A stretch of 41,051 nt of DNA, taken from Mycobacterium sp. 852002-51971_SCH5477799-a. Lineage in GTDB: Bacteria > Actinomycetota > Actinomycetes > Mycobacteriales > Mycobacteriaceae. Shown here piece after piece: positions 17,443 to 25,818 of this stretch; position 1 is the stretch's first letter; every line of letters starts with the position of its first letter. Both the position numbers and the translations under genes were made by a program. Below the pieces are notes generated by a model. That model did not search any database. It worked only from the letters and a program-made list of their open reading frames with translations, and had not been told where the DNA came from. The stretch covers positions 1 through 41,051 of the forward strand of contig NZ_LZIF01000073.1 in assembly GCF_001667145.1 (NCBI RefSeq), read 5' to 3'.

Positions 17443-18666
17443 TTACAGCACACTCAATTCAGGTACGGCCGTCACGAAACGAGTTCCGCTTTGGCCGAGA
17501 TCGGCCAACTGGGTTCGCACCTCATCCGCAATATTCCAGGGCAAGATGACCACGTAGTCTGGTGGACTCTCGCGCAGCGCCTCAGGCGAGCGGATCGGAA
17601 TGTGGCTTCCTGGCATGAACTTTCCCTGCTTGGACAGCGCGGCATCACAGACGTAGGGCAGCAAGTCGGGCCTGACACCTGCGTAGTTCAACAAGGTGTT
17701 ACCTTTCGCCGCGGCACCGTAGGCCGCCACGCGCCGACCGGCACGCTTCTGTTCGATGAGAAAGGCCAGAAGATCGTCCTTCACGCGGTCAGCCCTCTTC
17801 TGAAACTCGGTATAGGTCTCGCGCCGCGCCACCCCAAAATGCTGTTCTCGCGTCAGCATCGATTGCACGCGCATCGAAGTCGCGATCGCTGCCTCAGTAC
17901 GGCAGCCGTAAACTCGCAAGCTGCCCCCGTGGGTTGGCAACTCCTCCACGTCCCACAGCCGCAATCCCGCCTCGGCAAAGATGTGCGCCACAGTCGTGAG
18001 CGAAAAGTACGAAAAGTGCTCATGGTAGATGGTGTCGAACTGCGTCTGCTCGACCAACGGCATTAAATGAGGGAATTCCAGCGTCACCGCGCCCTCGGGC
18101 TTTAGCGCGGCAGCCAATCCAGCAGTGAAGTCGTTGATGTCGGGCACGTGGGCATAGACATTGTTGCCCAGAATCAAGTCCGCCGCCTCCCCCCCACTTG
18201 CCAGTCGACGCCCTAACTCTGCGCCGAAGAATTCTCGCCTGACCGCGATCCCCAGCGCCTCCGCCGCCGCGGCAGTGCTCGCAGTCGGCTCAATGCCCAG
18301 GCATGGAATGCCTGCTGCGACAAAATTCTTCAATAGGTAGCCATCGTTGGAAGCCACTTCGATCACGAAGCTCTCGGGCCCCAATTGCAGTCGATCGATG
18401 ATCATGCGAACATAGCCGGCCGCGTGATCGAGCCAGCTGCTCGAGGTGCTGGAGAAGTATGCGTAGTCGTTGCTGAACAGGTCCTCGGCGCGGGCATAAT
18501 CCTCCGTCTGCACCAACCAACACCGGTCGCACACGTTGACCCGCAGGGGGTAGTGCACCTCCGGAACAGACAGATCCTCAGCATGCAGATAGGCATTTGA
18601 GGGCGGTGCAAAGCCGAGGTCCACAAAACTCTGCTGCACGGGCGCGCTGCAGTGCCGGCATTTCAT
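17443..18666 (-). CDS. NDP-sugar C-methyltransferase (TylC3/NovU type)
   Basis: Sugar C-methyltransferase of 407 residues with the three-part layout of this family: an N-terminal zinc site (Cys3, Cys6, Cys46, Cys49), a SAM domain with VIEVASNDGYLLKNF (101-115), the catalytic YHEHFSYFS (His215, Glu216, His217) and HGGSLR (246-251), and a C-terminal methyltransf_14 domain (AAYGAAAKGNTLLNY). Such enzymes methylate C-3 or C-5 of NDP-4-keto-deoxyhexoses, giving branched sugars. ATG 18666 has GGAG 8 nt upstream and overlaps the rfbC stop (ATGA), so the two are translationally coupled. It ends the minus-strand string rfbF-(rfbG relic)-rfbC-this gene. The product would be a C-methyl-branched sugar if the pathway is still supplied with substrate. 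Confidence 0.93.
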   Translation of the reverse strand: MKCRHCSAPVQQSFVDLGFAPPSNAYLHAEDLSVPEVHYPLRVNVCDRCWLVQTEDYARAEDLFSNDYAYFSSTSSSWLDHAAGYVRMIIDRLQLGPESFVIEVASNDGYLLKNFVAAGIPCLGIEPTASTAAAAEALGIAVRREFFGAELGRRLASGGEAADLILGNNVYAHVPDINDFTAGLAAALKPEGAVTLEFPHLMPLVEQTQFDTIYHEHFSYFSLTTVAHIFAEAGLRLWDVEELPTHGGSLRVYGCRTEAAIATSMRVQSMLTREQHFGVARRETYTEFQKRADRVKDDLLAFLIEQKRAGRRVAAYGAAAKGNTLLNYAGVRPDLLPYVCDAALSKQGKFMPGSHIPIRSPEALRESPPDYVVILPWNIADEVRTQLADLGQSGTRFVTAVPELSVL

Positions 18667-19214
18667 ATCGCGACTCCTGTGAAATCTGCGTCTAGTAACG
18701 GATGCGAGAGATCTCGAGGCGAAAGGTCCTGTGGCGGCAAGGGCCACGGAATGCCGAGGCGCGGATCGTCGTATCGCAGGCCGCTCTCAGAAGGAGGATG
18801 GTAGAAGGCCGTGTGCAGGTATAACATCTCGCTGTCGGGTTCTAGGGCCTGAAAGCCGTGGGCGAAGCCTTCCGGGATCACGAGCATCTTCGCGTCGTCT
18901 TGCGCGAGCTGCTCGGCGTGCCACTGAAGGAACGTAGGAGATCCTGCCCGCACGTCGACCGCCACGTCCCAAACTCGTCCGTGAAGGCAGCGGACCAGTT
19001 TCATTTCCGCATGCGGTGCGTGTTGAAAATGCATGCCTCGTACCGCGCCGGCGTTGCTGGTCTTCGAGTGATTGATCTGTGCGATTTGGCGGTGGTTGAG
19101 GATGGGGTGAAGTTCTTGAGCGCAAAATAGGCGAAGAAACGCGCCCCGAAGATCGCGGTGGGGCACGGACTGCACGAGACTCAAGTCAGCTATCGGAGTG
19201 TCAAGGATCTTCAT
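18663..19214 (-). CDS. rfbC: dTDP-4-dehydrorhamnose 3,5-epimerase-like protein
   Basis: Cupin-fold RmlC/RfbC-type epimerase of 183 residues acting on 4-keto-6-deoxy NDP-sugars. RGMHFQ carries the catalytic base His62, KLVRCLHGRVWDVAVDVR the Lys72/Asp segment, and IPEGFAHGFQAL is the family hallmark. At the usual tandem Tyr site the protein has Phe137-Tyr138 (HTAFYHPPSES). This could matter for which carbon is epimerised, but I cannot decide it from sequence. The ATG at 19214 has an AAGGG site 7 nt upstream and overlaps the stop of the rfbG relic; the 3' end overlaps the C-methyltransferase start. Partnered with a C-methyltransferase and a cytidylyltransferase, it may act on a CDP- rather than dTDP-sugar. 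Confidence 0.88.
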   Translation of the reverse strand: MKILDTPIADLSLVQSVPHRDLRGAFLRLFCAQELHPILNHRQIAQINHSKTSNAGAVRGMHFQHAPHAEMKLVRCLHGRVWDVAVDVRAGSPTFLQWHAEQLAQDDAKMLVIPEGFAHGFQALEPDSEMLYLHTAFYHPPSESGLRYDDPRLGIPWPLPPQDLSPRDLSHPLLDADFTGVAI

Positions 19215-19558
19215 GTCGTTGCCCTTAGGTTTGGTCTGACTGCGTCGCTGTCGTAAGAGCCCTGCTGATCGGCATTCGACAATGCACCGAATATGAGCCA
19301 TTGGCGATACGGGTCGACCGCCTGGTCCATTGCTTTTTCAAGATTCTCGCGGGCTGATGCCTCATCATGGATATCGATGTGATCCTTCGGCTACCTGTGA
19401 TGAGCCCTGGTGGCTTGGTTCGGATGGTGTTTCTGCGAGCCCGCGAAACCGAGCGCATCCAGCCACGGGTATAACCATCGGCCTTCGTAGCCCCTCTGGC
19501 CAGAGATGCTGATCCGACGCTCGTGATGAGCAATTCCCAAAGCGTTCAACGCCAGCAT
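19211..19558 (-). pseudogene. rfbG: Relic of rfbG (CDP-glucose 4,6-dehydratase), centre deleted
   Basis: From ATG 19558, overlapping the rfbF stop, the minus strand reads RRISISGQRGYEGRWLYPWL followed by DALGFAG. This matches the dehydratase N-terminus, which usually reads like RRVLVTGHTGFKGSWLSLWL. That frame soon stops. A second frame then reads NLEKAMDQAVDPYRQWLIFG and ends at a TGA overlapping the rfbC ATG. This resembles the C-terminal helix of the family (LxxALxxTVEWYRAW). About 260 of roughly 360 codons are missing. Its place between rfbF and rfbC is the standard position of rfbG. The enzyme cannot be made from this remnant. Confidence 0.75.
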
Positions 19559-20319
19559 TTCCACGGCGCTTCGCCGCTGCTCCACAGTTCTTCGAGCAGG
19601 TTCCTGTCTCGAAGTGTGTCCATGGGTTGCCAAAAGCCCGAATGTTCGAAGGCCATCATTTCGCCGTCGGCAGCGAGACGACGCAACGGCGCGCCTTCCC
19701 AAGTAGTCTCGTCGCCATCAATGTAATCGAGCACTCCCGGCGTCAAGATGAAGAAACCACCATTGATGAGGCCGCCATCGCCACGTGGTTTCTCAACAAA
19801 GCGCGTGACCCGATCGCCTGCGCACTCGATGGCTCCATAACGTCCCGGAGGAAGCACTGCGGTAACCGTGGCGTGACGCCGGTGCTGGCAGTGGAATTCG
19901 ATGCTCGCGCTAATGTTGACGTCGCTGAGCCCATCACCGTAGGTGAAGCAGAAAGCGTCATCGTCCTTGATGTAGTCCGCCACGCGCTTGAGGCGCCCGC
20001 CCGTCATGGTGTTTTCACCGGTATCCACCAGCGTCACCCGCCAAGGTTCTGCGTGGCGCACATGCACTTCCATCTTATTAACCGACATATCGAAAGTCAC
20101 ATCAGACATGTGCAGGAAATAATTGGCGAAATATTCCTTGATGACGTAGCCCTTGTAGCCGCAGCAGACCACGAAGTCATTGATGCCGTGGTGCGAGTAG
20201 AGCTTCATGATGTGCCACAGGATTGGCCGCCCGCCTATCTCCACCATCGGTTTCGGGCGAACGACGGTTTCCTCTCTGAGACGAGTGCCTGCGCCACCGG
20301 CCAATATAACAGCTTTCAT
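19546..20319 (-). CDS. rfbF: Glucose-1-phosphate cytidylyltransferase
   Basis: Makes CDP-glucose from glucose 1-phosphate and CTP. It has 257 residues, the usual length. The N-terminal nucleotide-binding signature [18 protein letters not shown] is followed by [18 protein letters not shown], then [17 protein letters not shown] with the metal-binding Asp, [17 protein letters not shown] and the C-terminal [16 protein letters not shown] 20319 has AGGCGAG about 4-10 nt upstream. It heads the minus-strand CDP-sugar cassette, and its stop overlaps the ATG of the rfbG relic. CDP-glucose has no visible dedicated consumer left in the window, because the dehydratase gene is broken. Confidence 0.94.
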   Translation of the reverse strand: MKAVILAGGAGTRLREETVVRPKPMVEIGGRPILWHIMKLYSHHGINDFVVCCGYKGYVIKEYFANYFLHMSDVTFDMSVNKMEVHVRHAEPWRVTLVDTGENTMTGGRLKRVADYIKDDDAFCFTYGDGLSDVNISASIEFHCQHRRHATVTAVLPPGRYGAIECAGDRVTRFVEKPRGDGGLINGGFFILTPGVLDYIDGDETTWEGAPLRRLAADGEMMAFEHSGFWQPMDTLRDRNLLEELWSSGEAPWKCWR

Positions 20320-20355
20320 TTGACTCGCCTATGTTCGAGGTGCGTATTAATTCGA

Positions 20356-21231
20356 TTAGGAACCCGACGGGTCAGTTACGCCGACGAAGTAACTCGATTC
20401 TTCATCGGCTATGATGGTCATATACCCAAATATACCCTCCGGAATGTTATTTGAGTACTTTTCCATCAGATGACGAACCAAAAAGAAAGAGCCTAGCCTC
20501 TCAGAAAGAAAGCTGATCGCCCTTATCTGGTAATCGTCATACTTTTTAATGCGACTGCCATATCGAACCAAAAACTGCCTGCCCACAACTTCAATTTTTG
20601 TCAACGTTTGCACCGCCCACGACTTCGGGTAAATCCCAAGTTCAATGCCGCCGGGAATAAAGTGCTTTGTCGCCAAGAATTCGGATGCTGAATTTGGATC
20701 CAGCACACCGGTCTCAATTGCTAATGATGTATAATCAAGTAAATCTTTGCGGTGGTGACATGCCGCATACTGTCCGATTATCGAGTCTTCGATATATAGA
20801 GGTTGTGCCACCAGGAATTCATTGTCAGCCCTAGGCACGAATGCGGATAGTTCGGCTTCCCTTTCAAAGTTCTCGAGGCTCAACGCCCGTTGATACAACG
20901 GGCACTCAATCCCCAATGAAATTGGAAGGATTCTTTTCCTATAGGTAGAAATTTCGATAAGCTTAGCTGCGCTGCAGAATCTATCGATTGCAACCGGCAA
21001 AACATTCGATCCTGCGGCGCCATATGCAATAGGTCTGGCATCATGCCAAAACTGATCAAGCTGTCTTACGTGGGTAGCAGAATCAGGCTGAAAATCTCCA
21101 AGGGAGATGCAATCGTCGTACCAACTCTCGGGCAATACGGGCTTTTTATGAGTAACGCAGAACCTATGAATCGTGGGTGCTGCGCCCGCAAATCCTCGCT
21201 CAGCTAACCTATGAGTGTCTACTGCTGCCAC
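20356..21231 (-). CDS. Unknown protein, AT-richer than the rest of the locus
   Basis: Open frame of 291 codons from GTG 21231, just upstream of rfbF in the same direction (36-bp gap). I do not recognise it. It is soluble-looking, with no membrane segment and no repeats. Blocks that look conserved-protein-like are HRFCVTHKKPVLPESWYDD near residue 22, LIEISTYRKRILPISLG near 91, and GIFGYMTIIADEESSYFVG near the C-terminus. The opening beta strand ending in THKKP recalls some polysaccharide-locus proteins of glycosyltransferase type, but I would not assign it. Base composition is distinctly lower in GC than its neighbours (27 of 60 in 20461-20520), and codon use is relaxed, which suggests recent transfer. 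Its position suggests a role in sugar or glycan synthesis. Confidence 0.7.
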   Translation of the reverse strand: MAAVDTHRLAERGFAGAAPTIHRFCVTHKKPVLPESWYDDCISLGDFQPDSATHVRQLDQFWHDARPIAYGAAGSNVLPVAIDRFCSAAKLIEISTYRKRILPISLGIECPLYQRALSLENFEREAELSAFVPRADNEFLVAQPLYIEDSIIGQYAACHHRKDLLDYTSLAIETGVLDPNSASEFLATKHFIPGGIELGIYPKSWAVQTLTKIEVVGRQFLVRYGSRIKKYDDYQIRAISFLSERLGSFFLVRHLMEKYSNNIPEGIFGYMTIIADEESSYFVGVTDPSGS

Positions 21232-22079
21232 TTGTAATTTTCTTTCGGTCGTACGGGAGTTCTTTCGCCGTTAACGGCGCCAAGGCAAGTCTCGGGAACC
21301 GAATCGTTCGCCATGCTGGCAGTCTAACCCATGCTCGGCGGCAATCTTCTGGAACGGTCGAGACTTCCTTATTTAAGAATCCCTGACGGCGTCCGGCGCC
21401 CGGCGGCTGGGGGTCCTCGGCCATCGATGTGGTCAATGTGTACTGGCCACCCTGCCGGAATGCCGCGATCGCTGCGGCGCGACTGCCCTCGAGTCGCGTT
21501 TGCCGGGGCGCGACGATCCGACTAGCTTGTCGGCTGTTTACGCACCATGCGGCCAAAATTATGGATGTAGCTGTGCTGCACCCTTTTGCTGCGCATTCCC
21601 CGTCGCCGTGGCAGCCGACCGGGAAGCCTCGATGTGGACCACTATCAGCTCGCTGAGGTCTCTCTAATAGCACGTGCGCGACGGCATGATCCGCAGCAGC
21701 GGCGCTCAATTACCGATACCAAGATCTCGAATTACTCGACTATCGCAGCGAACATCGCGTATTCACGGCAACCGCAAAGCCCGACTTACTGGCAGGCTGA
21801 GGCATACCTTTTGACGTTTAGTCAAAGCGTTGTTGAGCCGGCGGCCCCGTCATCCGATTTGTAGTCTCATTCTGAATTTGCGGCCCCTCGAGTATATCAA
21901 CCATGACACTCATTGTCGCCGCTATGGTCTGGGTGCTTTCAATACTTTCATTTAGCAGCCGTTAACGATTATTAGGTCGACAGCATGGGTTCCAAAGAAA
22001 CTGGATGGCCCAAACCTATACGCGAGGCCAGCAGCAGTTGAACGTGCGTCAATATGGCCTGTCAGTATCCTGCTGGCGC
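21232..22079. other. Gene-free interval between unknown gene and O-methyltransferase
   Basis: About 850 bp with no convincing coding frame; stops are frequent and the short frames have no protein-like features. Composition is mixed and partly AT-richer, like the gene to its left. It should hold the promoter of the rfb-side operon (minus strand). Given how many relics lie nearby it may be decayed coding DNA, but I could not match any part to a neighbour. Confidence 0.45.
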
Positions 22080-22955
22080 TCAGGGCCGGTAGATGCTGCA
22101 CGCTGGATTCCGATTGGAACGGCGCACGATAACCATGGAGTCGTGTATCTCGATACTACCCAATAACGGAGTGATTGCAGGCACGGCAAGCTCTTGGATG
22201 CGGTCCGAGTGACCAACCCGGAAGTTTGTTTCGCAGGAGGTGACCTGGTAATGGCCGTGCATCGCATCGATCAATGCCCTCACGAAATCAATGAATGAAA
22301 GGCGGCTGTCGCGGTGGGGCCGCCAGTAGTCGCGACCCACGTTTTCGATCACGTAAACGCCCCCGTTGCTCAACGCATCCGCGAACAGGCATCGGAATGA
22401 GTCCGCCATATGAGAGCTAGTCTGACTACCGTCATCCAAAACGATATCGAACGGGCCGAACTCCGTGGCGACTTTCCTAAGGAAAGAACCATTTTCCTGA
22501 CCAATGAGCCGGACGCGAACGTCTCCCGAGTCAGCAACTTTTAAAAGCTTTGTATAATTATCAATACCGACGATAAGTGAGTTGGGGTGAAGGTATTCTT
22601 GCCACATCTGCAGCGATCCTCCATGGAAGCTACCGACCTGTAGCATCCGAATCGGCGTAGTTCGGTCAACTAATGACTCATAAATCCGCAAGTAGTGCGC
22701 CAATTTCTGGATTCTCGGAGTGCGATTGAATATCTCCGCCATCTCACCTTGCAGCTCGGTATCGATAGCCGGCCACAGAGTCATTGAAGCAAGATCTGGT
22801 CCCAGCGCCCTAAGCATTCTGCGTCGGCCGCGATAAGGATAGCGCCACAGCTGAGCAATCCCCCGCCTAAACATTGGTGCCGACGCTACCGGGTGGGTGA
22901 AGACATCGAGAAGGAACCGAAGTACGAACCGAATCCAGAACCGTGTGCCAGTCAT
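22080..22955 (-). CDS. Class I SAM O-methyltransferase, macrolide-sugar (MycE-like) type
   Basis: Methyltransferase of 291 residues. The N-terminal about 80 residues are helical and basic (FWIRFVLRFLLDVF, WRYPYRGRRRML) and could touch the membrane. The SAM motif reads MLQVGSFHGGSLQMWQEYL near 104-122, followed by LIVGIDNYTKLL, and a probable metal site FDIVLDDGSQTSSHMADSF with VYVIENVG. That DDGSxxxxH arrangement is typical of metal-dependent sugar O-methyltransferases such as MycE/TylE-like and rhamnosyl methyltransferases. ATG 22955 is used; a TTG at 22982 would add nine residues and no site is strong. It stands alone on the minus strand with long gene-free flanks. The likely target is a sugar hydroxyl on the glycolipopeptide. 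Confidence 0.82.
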   Translation of the reverse strand: MTGTRFWIRFVLRFLLDVFTHPVASAPMFRRGIAQLWRYPYRGRRRMLRALGPDLASMTLWPAIDTELQGEMAEIFNRTPRIQKLAHYLRIYESLVDRTTPIRMLQVGSFHGGSLQMWQEYLHPNSLIVGIDNYTKLLKVADSGDVRVRLIGQENGSFLRKVATEFGPFDIVLDDGSQTSSHMADSFRCLFADALSNGGVYVIENVGRDYWRPHRDSRLSFIDFVRALIDAMHGHYQVTSCETNFRVGHSDRIQELAVPAITPLLGSIEIHDSMVIVRRSNRNPACSIYRP

Positions 22956-23936
22956 CTTGATGCGACTATAGTCGTGACCCAATCCGGCGAACCGCTAGGG
23001 CCCGGCGCGGCGCCTTAGTGGCGCGATTGCTGGCCGACGTTAACGGCGGAGGTGGCACGACACGCGCGATGCTCCGATGCGGCGTCGGCAGGAAGACGAG
23101 ACGTTTTCTAAATCACTCGCCCGGCATGGCCCGGAGGCATCGTGTCAGGCCTCGCGAAAGCGGCGGCGGCATCACAACGGGGCGTTCACCCGATCGACTC
23201 GTTAGTGGCCGTGGTCTAGCGTGTGGCGATCGACGCGCGACTGTACGCCACCCGTTAATTGCCGTTATCGCGCGCTGCGGATGGGGCACCGTCCTCGTCG
23301 GCTACCTGGCCACGTCAAAAAGCCAGCGCGTGTTTCGCTGCCGGCCACGCCGGACGGGCACGAGCAGCGCCTCAGCTGGCGGCGACGAGATCGGCCACTG
23401 TACGGCAGCATTCTGGCCCTGAAGTGGCCGGCGGTCACCCTACGGTCTCGTGATATTGGTTCCCAGAGGGTTCGGATTACCCGTGTCAGCGCGGGAACGT
23501 GCAGATCCGAAATCCATAATGTCGTGCAACACAGCCACTTTGGAGTACTGCCCTGTGTAACAGCGGAAAGAACGAGCAACGGGGAACCTGAACCTTTGCG
23601 TGGCCTGGGCCGTTGCAGGGTTGTTCCTGTCCAGGACGTTTCGCATGAGCATCCGGAAACCCGCGTTCGCCGATCAGCCAGCCCAACGCACCGCAAGCAG
23701 GTGGAAGTGTCTACCACCAAAACGCGGCCGCAACACTCGGGGGGTTAGCCACGCTGGCTCGGGGACATTCATGCCGGCGGACAGCCTTGCGCTCAAAGCA
23801 GATCGGCTAATCTCATCTGATGGATTGTATTGACCCTATTAGCATCTACGCCGTCCAGGGCGTTGGTTTCCATGACGAGGTGCGCGTCCTGAAGGATGTG
23901 GCGGGCCACTCGACAAGTCTCGTTGGAGGCTGATCA
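22956..23936. other. Gene-free interval upstream of the first PapA-like gene
   Basis: About 980 bp with no supported gene. Several overlapping frames are open, but they have the Arg/Ser/Pro-rich composition of non-coding GC-rich DNA. It must carry the promoters of the leftward methyltransferase and the rightward PapA-like gene, and it marks the border between the sugar island and the lipid module. I see no inverted repeats of insertion-sequence type. Confidence 0.45.
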
Positions 23937-25364
23937 GTGCCTGGCCCGGTCCGCCCCCTACGAGCATCCTTCGAGCGTCGCGCGTCGAAACGTGATGCGC
24001 TGCCGAATAATCGGCTCGCATTCATGGACCACGCCATGTTCGCGGAACATACCGCCAACGGCCGCAACGTCATCATCCAAGTCGTGTTCATTTATGAGCA
24101 GGCTATCGACATCAATGGGGTCAAACGGTTTAACCAAGCTCTTGGCTATGGGTTGTTGGGGCGGCGCGTCGAGCGTTCGTCGTTCGGGCGATATCGGTGG
24201 GTGTCCAGTCACGTGGCGTCGGAGATCGATATCGCTGACTGCCCGCGGCCACGTGCTGAACTCAGCGACTGGGCCGATGAACGCTCACAGTTGCCCACTG
24301 ATCCGGAATTGGGGCCGGGCTGGCATATCGGCGTCCTCCCGCTCACCGACGGCTCAACGGCGGTCAGCTTGGTGGTTTCGCACTATCTCATCGACGGCTT
24401 CGGGCTGGCTGTCACGATAATTGATGCGCTCCTGGGCAAAACGCTCGACCTCGGCTATCCACAGCCAGGTTCACGCACTCGGCTACGCGCTGTGACGCAG
24501 GACGTTCGTGAAGCGTCGCGGGACGCGCGCGAAGTTGGCCGCGCTCTGGGCGTCGCGGCAAAACTGGCCCGTCGTCGCCGGCACGATGGTGCCTCGTCAA
24601 CGGAGCCGCGCCCAGTCGCCGTAGACCATGGCGATGGCGATGAAAGTGTCGTCATGCCGGTTATCACAATGCACATTGATGCGGATGAATGGGATGCGCG
24701 TGCGAAGGCTCTGGGCGGAACGGGTAGGACGCTGCTAGCAGGATTCGGTGCGAAACTCGGCGAGCGCATGGGACGCCGACGTGTCGGTGATGGTGCTGTC
24801 ACCCTCCAACTCCCTATTAGCGCCCGTACAGAAAGTGACACGCGTGCGATCGCGGTGTCGTTTGCTCAATTCAGCGTCGACCCGACACCGGTGACGACGA
24901 ATCTGGGCGACGTGCGCGCCGCGGTCAAGCAGGCACTGGACACTCTGCGGGAGACACCAGATGAGTCAGTGCAGCTCCTCTGGTTAGTCCCGTTCGCGCC
25001 ACAGCGGGTACTGAAACGGATTGGCAGTGCGATGGGCGCCGACCCGAATCACCCGGTGTTTTGTTCCAATCTGGGCGACCTTGGCTTCTTGGTATACGCC
25101 CTGGCCAGGACGGAGGTCGAGTATGCCATCATCGACGCGACCCTCAACAGCCTGCATCTGATACGAGTGAGTGGGCAACGCTTAACGCGCCAGTTGCTCG
25201 AACGAACCGGCGGCCAAATGATGCTCCAGTCTTGGCGCATCGGCGCCAAGATTGGCATCACCATCGAGGCCTACCAGCCGGGCGCGACAAACACAAAGTC
25301 CGCTTTACGCGAGCTCGCCGCGCGCACATTGGCTGAGTTCGAGCTGACTGGCGAGGTCGACTAA
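23937..25364 (+). CDS. PapA-like condensation-fold acyltransferase, copy 1
   Basis: Acyltransferase of the condensation/PapA superfamily, 475 residues from GTG 23937 (GGAGG 7 nt upstream). The active-site motif HYLIDG (HxxxDG) starts at His149; the second half has VTLQLPISARTESDTRAIAV and the CSNLGDLG signature near residue 380. Such proteins move an acyl chain from a PKS or CoA to a hydroxyl or amine of a glycolipid. A paralogue lies at 32993, on the other side of the PKS, and both share the start context TGATCAGTGCC. An Arg-rich linker (about 205-215) separates the halves. Convergent with the orphan mbtH. The acceptor is unknown; it could be the trehalose, sugar or peptide part of the product. 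Confidence 0.9.
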   Translation: MPGPVRPLRASFERRASKRDALPNNRLAFMDHAMFAEHTANGRNVIIQVVFIYEQAIDINGVKRFNQALGYGLLGRRVERSSFGRYRWVSSHVASEIDIADCPRPRAELSDWADERSQLPTDPELGPGWHIGVLPLTDGSTAVSLVVSHYLIDGFGLAVTIIDALLGKTLDLGYPQPGSRTRLRAVTQDVREASRDAREVGRALGVAAKLARRRRHDGASSTEPRPVAVDHGDGDESVVMPVITMHIDADEWDARAKALGGTGRTLLAGFGAKLGERMGRRRVGDGAVTLQLPISARTESDTRAIAVSFAQFSVDPTPVTTNLGDVRAAVKQALDTLRETPDESVQLLWLVPFAPQRVLKRIGSAMGADPNHPVFCSNLGDLGFLVYALARTEVEYAIIDATLNSLHLIRVSGQRLTRQLLERTGGQMMLQSWRIGAKIGITIEAYQPGATNTKSALRELAARTLAEFELTGEVD

Positions 25365-25377
25365 CGGTCGTCCGTTA
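25362..25377. terminator. Hairpin at the end of PapA-like copy 1
   Basis: TAACGG-TCGT-CCGTTA forms a perfect 6-bp stem with a 4-nt loop that includes the stop codon of the PapA-like gene. No T-run follows. It sits between convergent genes, where a terminator is expected, so it is a candidate only. Confidence 0.3.
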
Positions 25378-25587
25378 TCACGCCGCAAAGCGGTTCACTA
25401 ATCTGGCATGAAGCGAGATCGGCCTTGAAGCTCAGAGTTCTGGCAGAAGTCGCCGATGCACTTCGGCCACGCGCCGGGTAAGAGGGAGTCGACGACATTC
25501 CTACGGGGGCGCCACCTGATGGCCGCTTTGACCTGTTTGCGCTCGCATCAGCAAATTTCCCCGAGCGGAGCGTCAAGGTCACCCGTC

Positions 25588-25818
25588 TTACTTGTCAGAA
25601 GTCCGGCCCGCTGCCAACCTGTCGCGAAGGCTCTTCGGCCGTATATCGGGCCAGTTCTGTTCGATGTAGTCCAGACAGGCGGCGCGGTCGGCTTCGCCGT
25701 AAACCACGCGCCAACCAGCCGGAACATCGGCGAAGGTCGGCCACAAGCTGTGCTGCTCCTCGTCGTTGACCAACACGAAAAAGCTGCCACTGTCATCGTC
25801 GAACGGATTGACGCTCAC
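25588..25818 (-). CDS. mbtH: MbtH-family protein (orphan copy 2)
   Basis: Second MbtH-like protein, 76 residues, with the complete hallmark pattern ([34 protein letters not shown]). It differs from copy 1 (2669-2899) at only about a dozen positions. GTG 25818 is chosen with GGAG about 9 nt upstream. Unlike copy 1, no NRPS follows: downstream on its strand it meets the convergent PapA-like gene. A duplicated mbtH and part of its promoter have therefore landed alone between PapA and PKS. As MbtH proteins work in trans it could still serve either NRPS. Confidence 0.92.
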   Translation of the reverse strand: MSVNPFDDDSGSFFVLVNDEEQHSLWPTFADVPAGWRVVYGEADRAACLDYIEQNWPDIRPKSLRDRLAAGRTSDK

